This document shows positions 41,357 to 51,000 of a DNA stretch of 64,000 bases, in pieces. This stretch comes from Amylolactobacillus amylophilus DSM 20533 = JCM 1125. Lineage in GTDB: Bacteria; Bacillota; Bacilli; Lactobacillales; Lactobacillaceae. The stretch spans positions 558,001 through 622,000 of the forward strand of contig NZ_CP018888.1 of the NCBI RefSeq assembly GCF_001936335.1, in the 5' to 3' direction. Positions within the stretch are counted from its first letter, which is position 1, and every line of letters starts with the position of its first letter. Below the pieces are notes generated by a model. It saw only the letters and a program-made list of their open reading frames with translations, was not told where the DNA came from and ran no database searches. A program made the position numbers and the translations under genes.

Positions 41357-42232
41357 ATGATTTTATGGTGGCAGATACTTTTACTTACGTTATACGCAGG
41401 CTATCAAATTATTGATGAATTGCAAATCTATTCATCACTTTCTGCTCCTGTTGCTGCCGGCTTCGTTGCTGGCATCATCATGGGCGACGTCAAGAACGGA
41501 TTAATCATCGGTGGTTCAATGCAATTGATGGTTCTGGGTGTTGGTACCTTCGGTGGTGCATCAAAGATCGATGCCAACTCAGGTACTGTCCTAGCTACAG
41601 CGCTCGCTGTTGGTCTAAAGATGGATCCACAACAAGCAATCGCAACGGTGGCCGTACCGGTTGCCGCATTGATGGTTAGTTTGGATGTTCTCGGTCGTTT
41701 TGCTAACACATACTTTGCACACAGAATCGATGCCAAAGTTAAAGCAAATGACTACAAGGGAATTGAAAGAAACTTCTTAATGGGTATTATCCCATGGTCA
41801 TTCTCAAGAATGATTCCTGTTGGCTTGGCCCTAGCCTTTGGCTCCGGCTTAGTTAAACAAATCGTTAATTACCTGAATGGACCACTCAAATGGTTGGGTG
41901 ATGGTTTAACCGTTGCTGGTGCCGTATTGCCAGCCGTTGGTTTCGCCATTCTGTTACGCTACTTACCAGTTAAGAAACACTTTGCTTACTTAATTCTCGG
42001 TTTCACATTCACCACGTTATTCACGACCATCTTTGGCTACATCCAAATGGCTACTGGTCAGATTAAGGGATTCACCGGTGTTATTAATGGTTTACCAATG
42101 CTTGCAATTGCCCTAATCGGTTTTGGTTTCGCCGCAGTTTCTTATCAGACAGGTCAGAAGATTGGTAACGCACCACGTGCAAACGGCTCAAATGACAATG
42201 ATGAGGGGGAAATTGAAGATGACGAAATCTAA
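41357..42232 (+). CDS. PTS mannose/fructose/sorbose-family IIC component
   Basis: 291-residue membrane subunit with several helices, including the family stretch GFVAGIIMGDVKNGLIIGGSMQLMVLGVGTFGGASKIDANSG. It forms the sugar channel with IID. It lies 19 bases after IIB with AGGGGG upstream. The C-terminal 14 bases overlap the IID start. The C-terminal tail is hydrophilic and acidic (NDNDEGEIEDDEI). Confidence 0.92.
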   Translation: MILWWQILLLTLYAGYQIIDELQIYSSLSAPVAAGFVAGIIMGDVKNGLIIGGSMQLMVLGVGTFGGASKIDANSGTVLATALAVGLKMDPQQAIATVAVPVAALMVSLDVLGRFANTYFAHRIDAKVKANDYKGIERNFLMGIIPWSFSRMIPVGLALAFGSGLVKQIVNYLNGPLKWLGDGLTVAGAVLPAVGFAILLRYLPVKKHFAYLILGFTFTTLFTTIFGYIQMATGQIKGFTGVINGLPMLAIALIGFGFAAVSYQTGQKIGNAPRANGSNDNDEGEIEDDEI

Positions 42233-43031
42233 CTACAAATTAACTGATAAAGACTTCCGTCAAGTTAACATGAGAAGTTTGTTCGGCTTCCAACTAGGTT
42301 GGAACTACGAACGGATGCAAGGATCAGGTTACCTGTACCACATCCTGCCACAATTGCGGAAGATTTACAGTGATGACACACCTGAATTAAGTGAAATGAT
42401 GAAGATTCATACACAATTCTTCAACACTTCAAACTTCTTCAATACGATTATCACCGGGATTGACTTGGCAGTCGAAGAGAGCCAAGGAATTGAGGGTAAG
42501 GAAACAGTCTCAGGTTTGAAAGTTGGTCTGATGGGACCATTTGCTGCCATCGGTGACTCAATCTTCGGCTCACTCGTTCCAACTATCTTCGGTGCCTTAG
42601 CAGCATCAATGGCTGCTCAAGGAAATCCTACCGGTATCTTCATCTGGATTGCAGCTCAAATTGCCGTAATGGTCTTCCGTTGGGTCCAATTGAAGTTTGC
42701 CTATAAGGAAGGTGTCAACCTGGTTACTACCATGCAGGATAAGCTGAATGCTTTGACTGATGCTGCAACCATCATGGGTGTCTTCATGGTTGGTGCACTT
42801 GTAGCAACGATGGTTAACATTAAATTCGCTATCGTACCAAAAATCGGCGGTGTAACAATGGATATCCAGAACAACTTGGATATGATCTTGCCTCGTCTGC
42901 TACCAGCATTAGTTGTTGGTGGCGTATACTGGCTATTAGGTAAGAAAGGCATGACATCTACTAAGGCAATCTTTATTGTGTTAATTGTTGTCGTTGCCCT
43001 TTCCGCAGCCGGTATCGTTTCAAAAATGTAA
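42219..43031 (+). CDS. PTS mannose/fructose/sorbose-family IID component
   Basis: 270-residue membrane subunit. Family motifs: NMRSLFGFQLGWNYERMQGSGYLYHILPQL, FFNTSNFF and GLKVGLMGPFAAIGDSIFGSLVPTI. I chose the ATG at 42219 (GAGGGGG upstream), giving a 14-base overlap with IIC and translational coupling. Confidence 0.92.
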   Translation: MTKSNYKLTDKDFRQVNMRSLFGFQLGWNYERMQGSGYLYHILPQLRKIYSDDTPELSEMMKIHTQFFNTSNFFNTIITGIDLAVEESQGIEGKETVSGLKVGLMGPFAAIGDSIFGSLVPTIFGALAASMAAQGNPTGIFIWIAAQIAVMVFRWVQLKFAYKEGVNLVTTMQDKLNALTDAATIMGVFMVGALVATMVNIKFAIVPKIGGVTMDIQNNLDMILPRLLPALVVGGVYWLLGKKGMTSTKAIFIVLIVVVALSAAGIVSKM

Positions 43032-43054
43032 TTAATTAAAGGACAGAAATTAAA

Positions 43055-43462
43055 ATGACAGAATTAGTATTGATTAGTCACGGAAACTTATGTGTTGAAT
43101 TAAAGAAGAGTGCGGAGATGATTATGGGTCCACAAGAACATATTCACGCTGTTCCTCTCCTACCAGCCGAGGGTCAGGAAGATTTCCTCAAGAAGTTTGA
43201 TGACTTAGTACAAGATTTTGATGACTACGTGGTCTTCTCAGACTTACTTGGTGGAACACCTGCCAATACAATCTCGAAACAGATCATGCTCGGTCGTGAC
43301 ATTCAATTGTACGCTGGCATGAATCTTCCAATGGTAATCGAATTCGTTAACAGTACATTAGTTGGTAACGAACCTGACTACATCGCAACAACTAAGGATA
43401 GTATCGTCAAGATCAATGATCTGCTGGCTGCTCAAGCTGACGATGATGACGAAGACGAGTAA
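43055..43462 (+). CDS. PTS mannose/fructose/sorbose-family IIA component
   Basis: 135-residue cytoplasmic phosphocarrier receiving phosphate from HPr on His9 (LVLISHGNL). SDLLGGTPAN is the family motif; the C-terminal tail is acidic (DDDDEDE). Last gene of the operon; the IIA is a separate protein rather than fused to IIB. Confidence 0.92.
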   Translation: MTELVLISHGNLCVELKKSAEMIMGPQEHIHAVPLLPAEGQEDFLKKFDDLVQDFDDYVVFSDLLGGTPANTISKQIMLGRDIQLYAGMNLPMVIEFVNSTLVGNEPDYIATTKDSIVKINDLLAAQADDDDEDE

Positions 43463-43480
43463 TAGTTTATTAGTCAAGCT

Positions 43481-43516
43481 AGAGGGGTCATTCAGCAAAG
43501 CTGGATGGCTCTTTTA
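43481..43516 (+). terminator. Terminator of the PTS operon
   Basis: AGAG-CATTCAGC pairs with GCTGGATG-CTCT, followed by TTTT, about 20 bases after the IIA stop codon. Confidence 0.7.
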
Positions 43517-43536
43517 TTGTGGTAACCTTCATGAAT

Positions 43537-43750
43537 GCAACACCCTGCACGCAACTTGTTACCATTCAAATCTATTCGACTTTCTGGCAACTTCTTTGCT
43601 GTTCGGGCGTTACCCGCAAAGTAATGCATTCTTTTTAAACGTGCTCTTCCTTGCAACACCCTCCGCACAACTTATCACCATTCAAGTCACCCAGTGACTT
43701 TCTGGTAATCTAGTTGTTGCTCAGGTGTAACCCGCCAGGAATCGCACTCT
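43537..43750. repeat. Two tandem 116-bp repeat units
   Basis: Units begin at 43537 and 43653 (GCAACACCC), 116 bases apart. The second is close to the 34.5 kb unit (CTCCGCACAACTTATCACC, hairpin AAGTCAC-CCA-GTGACTT, GTAACCCGC end). The first is more diverged and its hairpin is degraded. Linker TTTAAACGTG also occurs, reversed, in the 15.2 kb array. Confidence 0.85.
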
Positions 43751-43758
43751 CAGTTATA

Positions 43759-43787
43759 TTGACAACCGCTTCCAATAGGTTTAAATT
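43759..43787 (+). promoter_or_regulatory. Promoter before the single IIB gene, with cre-like site
   Basis: TTGACA (43759-43764), 17 bases, TAAATT (43782-43787). The minus strand across 43761-43775 reads TTGGAAGCGGTTGTC, 13 of 15 cre positions. Confidence 0.5.
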
Positions 43788-43861
43788 GGTTAAGCATAAT
43801 AATAAAATTTATGTTGAAAAGAACTAGTTCGTTAGATGATTAAAATTCGGGGGAATTTTCA

Positions 43862-44170
43862 ATGAGTAAGGAAATTAAATTTGCTGCAGCCTGCGGCGCT
43901 GGTGAGAATGCATCCCACCAAATCAAGGATGCAGTTGAGACAGCAATGGCCAAGCGCGGATTTGCGGTGACTGTTGATGCATTTAAAACATCAGAGATTA
44001 CACCTGATTTGCTCAGCAACTACGCTGGCTATTTAACGGTGGCCAACACAAAGCTCAACTTTGCACCAAAAGTACCTGTGGTTGATGCAGGCGCTGTATT
44101 ATACGGCTTCGATGCCATGACAGAACCTGTTATTGACCAGATAGAAAAGTTATATAAAGCAACAAAGTAA
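43862..44170 (+). CDS. Stand-alone PTS IIB-like protein (galactitol/lactose-type Cys phosphocarrier)
   Basis: 102-residue protein with a Rossmann-like start and a P-loop-like AAACGAGENASHQIK, where Cys11 would be phosphorylated as in galactitol-type IIB. No IIA or IIC partner of that family is adjacent; the nearest PTS is the mannose-family operon, whose IIB uses His. It has its own promoter (with a cre-like site), GGGGG ribosome binding site and terminator. It may serve a PTS encoded elsewhere or have a regulatory role. Confidence 0.72.
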   Translation: MSKEIKFAAACGAGENASHQIKDAVETAMAKRGFAVTVDAFKTSEITPDLLSNYAGYLTVANTKLNFAPKVPVVDAGAVLYGFDAMTEPVIDQIEKLYKATK

Positions 44171-44191
44171 GCCGCTTTCCTAAGTAAATGA

Positions 44192-44223
44192 AAAAGCCCG
44201 ATTCAACTGAGAATCGGGCTTTT
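44192..44223. terminator. Terminator after the single IIB gene
   Basis: AAAAGCCCGATT / AATCGGGCTTTT, 12-bp perfect stem, loop of 8; usable by both converging genes. Confidence 0.9.
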
Positions 44224-44254
44224 ATTTACGATGAATTGAAAAATATTTCAGTAA

Positions 44255-44605
44255 CTAAACCAATTGGAAAATTGTTCTAGCTTTAGCAATCACCATTCGT
44301 AAAGCACCACGCGGCAGTGATTCCAAGTACTGCGTCTCACGCACCTCATAGTCGATGGTGGTCAGTTGATCCAGAATGATTTTTCCTCTTGTTTGCAGCT
44401 CATCAGTGCCAAGACTGGACAAGTCAAGATAGAGTGGATAGGATCGTCTCGTTGTAGTAATTGGTGCAACAATTACTACATTGCTAGTCTGTGCAATCAA
44501 GTCGTGGCTAAGAACTAAGTAAGGACGTCGTCCAACCTGCTTGTGTCCAAAACGTGGTGCCGTATCTAACAGTAAAATATCCCCTTGTTTTGGTACTTTT
44601 ACCAT
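44255..44605 (-). CDS. mazF: MazF/PemK-family endoribonuclease toxin
   Basis: 116-residue toxin of the MazF/PemK family, a ribosome-independent mRNA interferase. Typical start KVPKQGDILLLDTAPRFGHKQVGRRPYLVLSHD (GDI, GRRP), then VAPITTTRRSYPLYLDL and GKIILDQLTTID with the conserved Asp-Gln segment. It overlaps the upstream antitoxin gene by 7 bases, the usual toxin-after-antitoxin order. Looks intact. Confidence 0.9.
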   Translation of the reverse strand: MVKVPKQGDILLLDTAPRFGHKQVGRRPYLVLSHDLIAQTSNVVIVAPITTTRRSYPLYLDLSSLGTDELQTRGKIILDQLTTIDYEVRETQYLESLPRGALRMVIAKARTIFQLV

Positions 44606-44865
44606 TCTTCATTACCTTGTGGCTGCCCCAAATCCCGCAATGTAACATGCTCATTTCGGTCCACACGATAGTCAGCAAAAAGCTCTTCGATTGTAAATTC
44701 TTCGACCGAATTTGCGGGTTCCACAATCAATTGCCTTCGGCCCAGCACTTCTCTAGGTGAGACACTTACCTCATCACCCACATCTACATGCAAGAAGTTG
44801 CTAAGATTCTTGGGTAGACGTAACCCACGACTATTACCCCACTTTCTGATTACTAGTCTTTCCAT
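44599..44865 (-). CDS. mazE: MazE/AbrB-type antitoxin
   Basis: 88-residue antitoxin with N-terminal SpoVT/AbrB DNA-binding fold (MERLVIRKWGNSRGLRLPKNLSNFLHVDVGDEVSVS) and an acidic C terminus that should wrap MazF. AGGAGG lies just before the ATG at 44865. First gene of the pair; the complex should repress its own promoter. Confidence 0.9.
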   Translation of the reverse strand: MERLVIRKWGNSRGLRLPKNLSNFLHVDVGDEVSVSPREVLGRRQLIVEPANSVEEFTIEELFADYRVDRNEHVTLRDLGQPQGNEEW

Positions 44866-44969
44866 GGTATCCTCCTGCATAAGTTTAGTTCTATCCGCAA
44901 AACTAGTTATACATAATTATCCCGGCTTTAGCCAGTTAGCCAAACTTTTTATTTAAATATATCAGACAA

Positions 44970-45004
44970 AAACAGCAATCACTTCAATACAGTGATTGCT
45001 GTTT
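44970..45004. terminator. Terminator of the nagA operon
   Basis: 14-bp perfect stem AAACAGCAATCACT / AGTGATTGCTGTTT, 25 bases after the nagA stop codon. Confidence 0.9.
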
Positions 45005-45028
45005 AACGTTTAAACTAAGTTACTCTAA

Positions 45029-46183
45029 TTAAGCTTCGTACTTCTTGTCACCATCAATATAGGTTGCAGCAACGGTCATGTCTGGGTTTAAGACGATGAA
45101 GTCTGCATCTTTATCCGGTGCAATATAACCACAAACGTCGTCAATCTTCGCGCTCTTAGCCGGAACATAAGATGCCATCATCACAGCATCCTCAGGTGTA
45201 ACAACATTCCAATCAACAATATTCTTGACACCATCCTTCATCTGCAGGATTGAACCAGCCAAGTTATCGCCATCCTTAAGTCTTGCCATCCCGTCTTTGA
45301 CATAAACGGGGAATTCACCGAGGGTATAATCTCCATCTGGCATCATACCGGCCTTCATGCAATCGGTGATCAATGCAATATGTTCCGGACCCTTGGCGTT
45401 CACAAGCGCACGCACTACTGGTTCTTGGACGTGGTGCCCATCAGTAATCAACTCATCATCCATCAGACGAGTAGCCATTGCGGCGCCTGCCATCCCAGGG
45501 GCGTGGTGGCTCATTGGGCTCATTCCGTTGAATGTGTGTGTGAACATGCTTGCACCGGCTTCGATACATGCACGGGCCTGTTCATAAGTTGCATCCGAAT
45601 GACCCAAGGCAACTACTGCACCGTCTGCAACGGCCTTTCTAGTAAATTCAGCAGCACCTTCACGTTCTGCAGCAATTGAAATCTTCTTCAGCATTCCGTG
45701 AGCAGATTCCTGCCATTTCTCGTATTTAACGATATCAGGATTGCTGAAGTACTTCGGATTCTGGGCACCCTTGTGCTTCTCTGTGTAGAATGGTCCCTCA
45801 AAGTGGATTCCGCGAATCTTAGCACCCTTGGCCTCGGTATAGTGTGCACCAATAATCTTGCAGACCTCATTTAAGTCATCGAAGCTTGCCGTCAAAGTTG
45901 TTGGTAACCATGACGTCACACCAGCCTTCAACAAGCCTTCAGACATTGCTTCGATTCCTTCCCAGTCCAAATCCATCACATCATGGCCCAAAAGTCCGTG
46001 AATATGTGTATCAACGTAACCAGGGGCAATCCACTTGCCCGGCTGCTCCACAATCTTGCCTGCCGGCTTGTTGTCCTCATGGTAGTAAACACCAAACTTA
46101 CCATCGTCAGTCACTTCAAGGTAGCCACCGATTTCCGTAATGTTTTTTAAAAAGAACTTATCTGCATGAATATAGTAACTCAC
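45029..46183 (-). CDS. nagA: N-acetylhexosamine-6-phosphate deacetylase
   Basis: 384-residue amidohydrolase that removes acetate from GlcNAc-6-P (or GalNAc-6-P in aga-type pathways). Metal and catalytic residues are visible: GYVDTHIHG, HFEGPFY (Glu), LGHSDA (His), HTFNGMSP (His) and ITDCMKAG (catalytic Asp). The start is GTG at 46183 with AGGAGG properly spaced. It follows the broken agaS and a GntR gene on the same strand; this neighbourhood favours the GalNAc form. Confidence 0.93.
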   Translation of the reverse strand: MSYYIHADKFFLKNITEIGGYLEVTDDGKFGVYYHEDNKPAGKIVEQPGKWIAPGYVDTHIHGLLGHDVMDLDWEGIEAMSEGLLKAGVTSWLPTTLTASFDDLNEVCKIIGAHYTEAKGAKIRGIHFEGPFYTEKHKGAQNPKYFSNPDIVKYEKWQESAHGMLKKISIAAEREGAAEFTRKAVADGAVVALGHSDATYEQARACIEAGASMFTHTFNGMSPMSHHAPGMAGAAMATRLMDDELITDGHHVQEPVVRALVNAKGPEHIALITDCMKAGMMPDGDYTLGEFPVYVKDGMARLKDGDNLAGSILQMKDGVKNIVDWNVVTPEDAVMMASYVPAKSAKIDDVCGYIAPDKDADFIVLNPDMTVAATYIDGDKKYEA

Positions 46184-46243
46184 TATTACTTCCTCCTCAG
46201 GAATCTAAAAATTATTACTTGCACTTAATATTACTACACTAAA

Positions 46244-47094
46244 CTAGTTAAATGGATGAATTGTGACACCCTTAACCACCCGGTTCACTGTGCCACTCGC
46301 CGATGGGGTATCTGGCGTGTTGCTAACCTTAATGGATGTCAGTAGCGACACCGTCTGGGCGACCATGACGTCTGCTAGCGCCAAGTACCCGTCTGGGAGG
46401 TCCGCCACGTCAAAATTAAACTGTGTGCCACTGAAATTATTGGCCTGTGGCATCCCCACCGAGACCACTACGGGCACAATCTCATCAGCCTTGATCTCCT
46501 CCATAATATCCACGTCATATTGGCGTGTATATTGCTCGTTGCTGACGAAGTCGAAGACCACTGTTTTGCCATCCAAGAATGACTTAGGACCATGCCTGAA
46601 GCCCATCGACGTATCAAAGATTGTTGCAACCTGCCCAGCCGTCAGCTCCAGAATTTTCAGCGCGGCCTCTTGGGTCAAGCCACCAAGGGTACCCGAGCCT
46701 AAGTAAGCGATACGGTTGAAATCTACATCAAGCAGTTGAGCGATCGTGTCCTCTCTCTTGATTACGCTCTCGCCGAGCCGTGCAATAGTATCGACGTACT
46801 CTTTCTTTGAGCTATCACCAGCTGTGTCAAAGACGAGCAACGACATGAGGCTCATGCAGGAGAAGCTACCCGTCATAGCAAAGCCCTTGTCGTTTGAACG
46901 CGCGCAGGCATCAACAACAACAGATTATTTACTTCGTTCTCCGCCTTTTGCGCTAAGTGGCCGTCTGGGGCGCACGTGATTGACACTTGGTAGATGGACC
47001 AAGTTTCGTGCCACAACTCAGGTTGTTGCTGAATCTCACGGGTCGTAATCACAGCGCCCATCTTAGTTAATTCTGCATCAGATTTACTAAACAT
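46244..47094 (-). pseudogene. agaS: Broken AgaS-like ketose/aldose isomerase (SIS domain)
   Basis: AgaS deaminates/isomerises galactosamine-6-phosphate to tagatose-6-phosphate. Two frames here cover the family's N terminus (ELTKMGAVITTREIQQQPELWHETWSIYQ) and its second half (ITCAPDGHLAQKA, MTGSFSCMSLMSLLVFD, DTSMGFRHGPKSF). About 100 residues between IYQ and ITCAPDG, most of the first SIS domain, are missing. In addition an extra CG in the run at 46899-46905 shifts the frame. The remaining codons total about 280 against about 385 normally. A GAGGG site still precedes the start. The product should be inactive. Confidence 0.85.
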
Positions 47095-47109
47095 ATATGT
47101 CCCTCACGT

Positions 47110-47850
47110 CTATTTATTCTCGCCAGTCAACACCCGACGATTACTCTGTTTTGTGCGGTAAACAAAGTGATCGCCCCGTGCGACGGACTTAGTAAACTCG
47201 ATTGGTACATTATGGTCGTTAATGGAACGGCGGTAAATGGTCAGACACGGATCATGCTCTGCAATCTCCAGCGCCTGCGCTTCCCTTGTGGTAACTGCTC
47301 CAGCTTCAATGTCCTCAAAGGCCATCACAACGGTCTCGTGAAAAGATTCTTTCATCACCACGTAGAGCGGCGTACCCGAAATCATCTGCATCGTTAGGTC
47401 AGGGAAATGCTCAATCGGGAGGTATGTTTCCTCAAAAATGAGGGGTTCATTATCCGCCATCCGTAATCTCGTCAAACAGTAAGCCTCCGCACCATCAGTC
47501 AGATTGAGTTGCTCACGCACCGGTTGTTCCGGGCGGATTAACTCTAGTGCAAGGTTAAAGGTGATTGGATTACGACCAGCATCCCTCATTTCTTGGGTGA
47601 AACTGTACATGGAACCCAGATCGGTCTGGTTGACTAAGCGGGGCGAGACGAAAGTTCCCTTCCCATGAAGGCGGTAGATAAGTCCACGCTGCTCTAAGTC
47701 ATCAAGTGCTAAGCGAATCGTATTTCTACTAACCTCATATTGATCCATCAAAGTACGCTCCGACGGCAGCTTCGCATTACTCTCAAATTGTTCCCTAATC
47801 TTAGTTTGCAAATCGAGCATTACAAGTTGATACAGCGGTTTATTCATCAT
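47110..47850 (-). CDS. GntR-family regulator with UTRA domain (AgaR/NagR-like)
   Basis: 246-residue repressor: winged helix (KLPSERTLMDQYEVSRNTIRLALDDLEQRGLIYRLHGKGTFVSP) and UTRA domain (EAYCLTRLRMADNEPLIFEETYLP; VPIEFTKSVARGDHFVYR). First gene of the gntR-agaS-nagA operon, so it probably senses an amino-sugar phosphate. Its promoter (TTGACT, TATACT) has a palindrome just downstream of the -10 box. The start at 47850 (MMNKPLYQ) gives the family N terminus; the ribosome binding site is weak. Confidence 0.88.
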   Translation of the reverse strand: MMNKPLYQLVMLDLQTKIREQFESNAKLPSERTLMDQYEVSRNTIRLALDDLEQRGLIYRLHGKGTFVSPRLVNQTDLGSMYSFTQEMRDAGRNPITFNLALELIRPEQPVREQLNLTDGAEAYCLTRLRMADNEPLIFEETYLPIEHFPDLTMQMISGTPLYVVMKESFHETVVMAFEDIEAGAVTTREAQALEIAEHDPCLTIYRRSINDHNVPIEFTKSVARGDHFVYRTKQSNRRVLTGENK

Positions 47851-47870
47851 TATCACTTCACTTTTCAACT

Positions 47871-47918
47871 GGTTGGTACCACCTCTGTTAGTATATGAAG
47901 TTCCCACTCTAAAGTCAA
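47871..47918 (-). promoter_or_regulatory. Promoter and candidate operator of the gntR-agaS-nagA operon
   Basis: Minus strand TTGACT (47913-47918), 17 bases, TATACT (47890-47895). GGTGGTACCAACC at 47871-47883, a near palindrome centred on GGTACC, lies over the expected start region and is a plausible GntR autoregulatory site. Confidence 0.65.
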
Positions 47919-48025
47919 CCGTTTTCGCGCCACAAAATTATAAATAACGGATAACTCTAATATTTACTGAAGATTTAGAGATTTAACCGCGTAGGACACC
48001 GCTTTTAAGCTATAATGGAACTACT

Positions 48026-51000
48026 ATGGAAAATCTATCAAGCAACTCCAAACAACCATTAAATACAATTCAGAAATTAATTCGATTGAAAAAGTCTGAC
48101 ACAAGCTACGACGGCGAATTCCTCTCCGGAGAGAAACTGCGAATTTCGTGGCTTTCAGAACAAATTCTCCGCGTACAGATTACCACAGGCGAATTACAGG
48201 ACTATCCCATCCCTGACGAACCTGCGCACACGGCAAGGATGACAGTGCTGCCAGTAGAAGGTCCAGCCGAGGTCTTCAAAGCGAGTGAGCTGTTGGATAC
48301 TGCCGAGAATTATCGGATTCGTTTTGGCCGCTACACGTTAATCTACAAGAAGGATCCAGCCGTCATGGCCCTCTATGATGAAGCCAAAAGTCGCTTTATT
48401 CTGCGCCAGGTGCTGCCCGTCAGTCTCACCCAGACAACCAGTACGGAAGTGTTGCATCAGGATACGAACGAATTCTACTTTGGTGGTGGCACGCAGAACG
48501 GGCATTTCAGCCACAAGGGCCACAAGATTAAGGTGGCTAACACGAATGTCTGGACAGACGGCGGCGTCTCCTCACCGAACCCCTTCTTCTGGTCCAATAG
48601 CGGCTTTGGTTTACTGCGCAATACTTGGCGTCCCGGCTTATACGATTTCGGTACAAATAGGAAGAACCAGACGGGTATCACACATAAAGATCCTACCTTT
48701 GATAACATCTATCTCCTGGGTGATTCCCCCGCCGAGATTCTCAAGCACTATTACGAACTAACCGGTCAACCCATCTTGTTGCCGAAGTTTGGCTTCTATG
48801 AGGCCCACTTGAATGCCTACAACCGCGACATCTGGGTGCAATCCGATTCGAAGAACGCCATCGAATTCGAGGATGGCGCAACATACGAGGAGTACCTCCC
48901 TCAGAAGGTGGCTGCCGATAAGGGCATTAAGGAATCACTCAACGGCGAGCACGATAATTATCAGTTCTCCGCCCGTGCCGTCATCGACAGGTACCAAAAG
49001 CATGACATTCCATTAGGCTGGTTCATTCCAAACGATGGCTATGGTGCAGGTTATGGCCAGACCGACACGTTCAAGGGTGACCTCAATAACCTGGAGGCTT
49101 TCGCAAATTACGCGAATAAACACGGGGTAGCACTCGGGTTGTGGGCCCAAAGCAACCTCCATCCAGTTGACCCCGCTAATCCCCAAAAAGGGGAACGGGA
49201 TCTTAACGCCGAGATTAAGCAAGCCAATTTGGCGGCCTTAAAAACCGATGTTGCCTGGGTCGGTGCCGGTTACTCCTTCGGACTGAACGCATTGCAGGAT
49301 GCCACGGTGGCTTTCACTACAGCTACAGCCGGCCAGACTCGGCCTTTTAGCCTCACGGTTGATGGCTGGGCTGGCACGCAGCGTTATGGCGCCGTTTGGA
49401 CCGGTGACCAGATCGGTGGCGAGTGGGAATACATCCGCTTCCAGATTCCGACATACATCGGTACAAGTCTCTCGGGTCAGCCAAACGTTGGCTCAGACAT
49501 GGATGGTATCTATGGCGGCGGTAATCCCGAGGTCAATGTGCGCGACTACCAGTGGAAGACCTTCACCCCTATCCAACTCAACATGGATGGTTGGGGAACC
49601 AACAGCAAGAATCCTTTCACTTTTGGCAAAAAAGCGACGCAGATCAATCGTGCGTACCTCAAGCTGAAATCACAGATGCTACCATACACCTATTCACTGG
49701 CCCATGAAGCACTGACGGGCAAACCAATGATTCGCGCGATGTTCCTCGAATTCCCTCACGAGAAGATTAACTACACCAAACTAGTCCAGTACCAGTACAT
49801 GTGGGGGCCAAACTTCCTGGTCGCACCCATCTATACGGCTGAACAGAACAATGCCGGCAACTCACTCCGGCACAATGTCTACCTCCCAGATGCACACCAG
49901 ATGTGGGTTGATTTCTTCACAGGCGAGAAGTACATGGGCGGAACTACGGTGGATAACCTCGTGTATGCCCACTGGCACACTCCGTTATTCGTCAAGGCCG
50001 GCGCCATTGTTCCGCTTACGCGCGCCAATAATAATCCAAACGAAATTGACCGTACTAACAGGATTTTCAACTTCTACCCTGCTGGTCGAAGCACTTTCAC
50101 GTTAATCGATGACGACGGCAAGTCAACGGATTATCTGGAAGGTGCAGTAGCTAAAACCGAGCTAGAAAGCACACTCGTTGGCACAGAGCTGACCATCGAC
50201 ATCCACAAAACCACTGGTAGTTATGATGGTTTCGCCAAGGAACAAAGTACGCTGTTGAATATCCTCTGTGACAGACATCCAGGTGAAGTAACTGTCACAT
50301 TAAACGGACAAGAGATTGATTTACCGGAGGTAGACAACCGCCTTTCATTTGACCAGGCAGAGATGGGCTACATGTACTGTGCTGAGTTTAGTCCATCTGA
50401 ATACTTCGACCTTTTCAGCAGCAAAGTTAAGCAACAACACGCGCTACAAATCAAGCTACCACCACTCGATATCACGAAATACGCCCTGTCGGTAGACGTC
50501 AAGAATCTCACCTACGGTGCGAAGACAAGCTCCGCCCAGATTATCGATTCGGCCATGCGTGTTCCGCGCAACTTTGCGGTTGACTTAGCACAAACGGGAC
50601 CAACATCACTGCACTTAGTCTGGCAACAACCTGAGCAAATCGATTCATTCGAAATTTTAGTTAACGGTCAACGCCACGTGAACATTAAAGGTAGTGACTT
50701 TACCGTAACGGAACTAGATTTCGACACGGTGTACAGCTTCAAGATTCGCAGCAAGCGATTGAACAAGGTCTCAGAATGGTCGGAACAAATCAAGGGGAAG
50801 ACGAGTGCCGATCCGCTAACCAACGTAATTAAGGGTATCAAGGCATCTAGCAATGTCTTCGATCAACCAGAACGAGAGATTAAATACTTGGTCGATCAGA
50901 ACCTAACAACCGAGTGGTCAACCGATCCAGAGACGGCGCTAGCAGACCCAGATAATGGCCAATTTACCGAGCTCACATTCGAGTTTGACCAACAATATCA

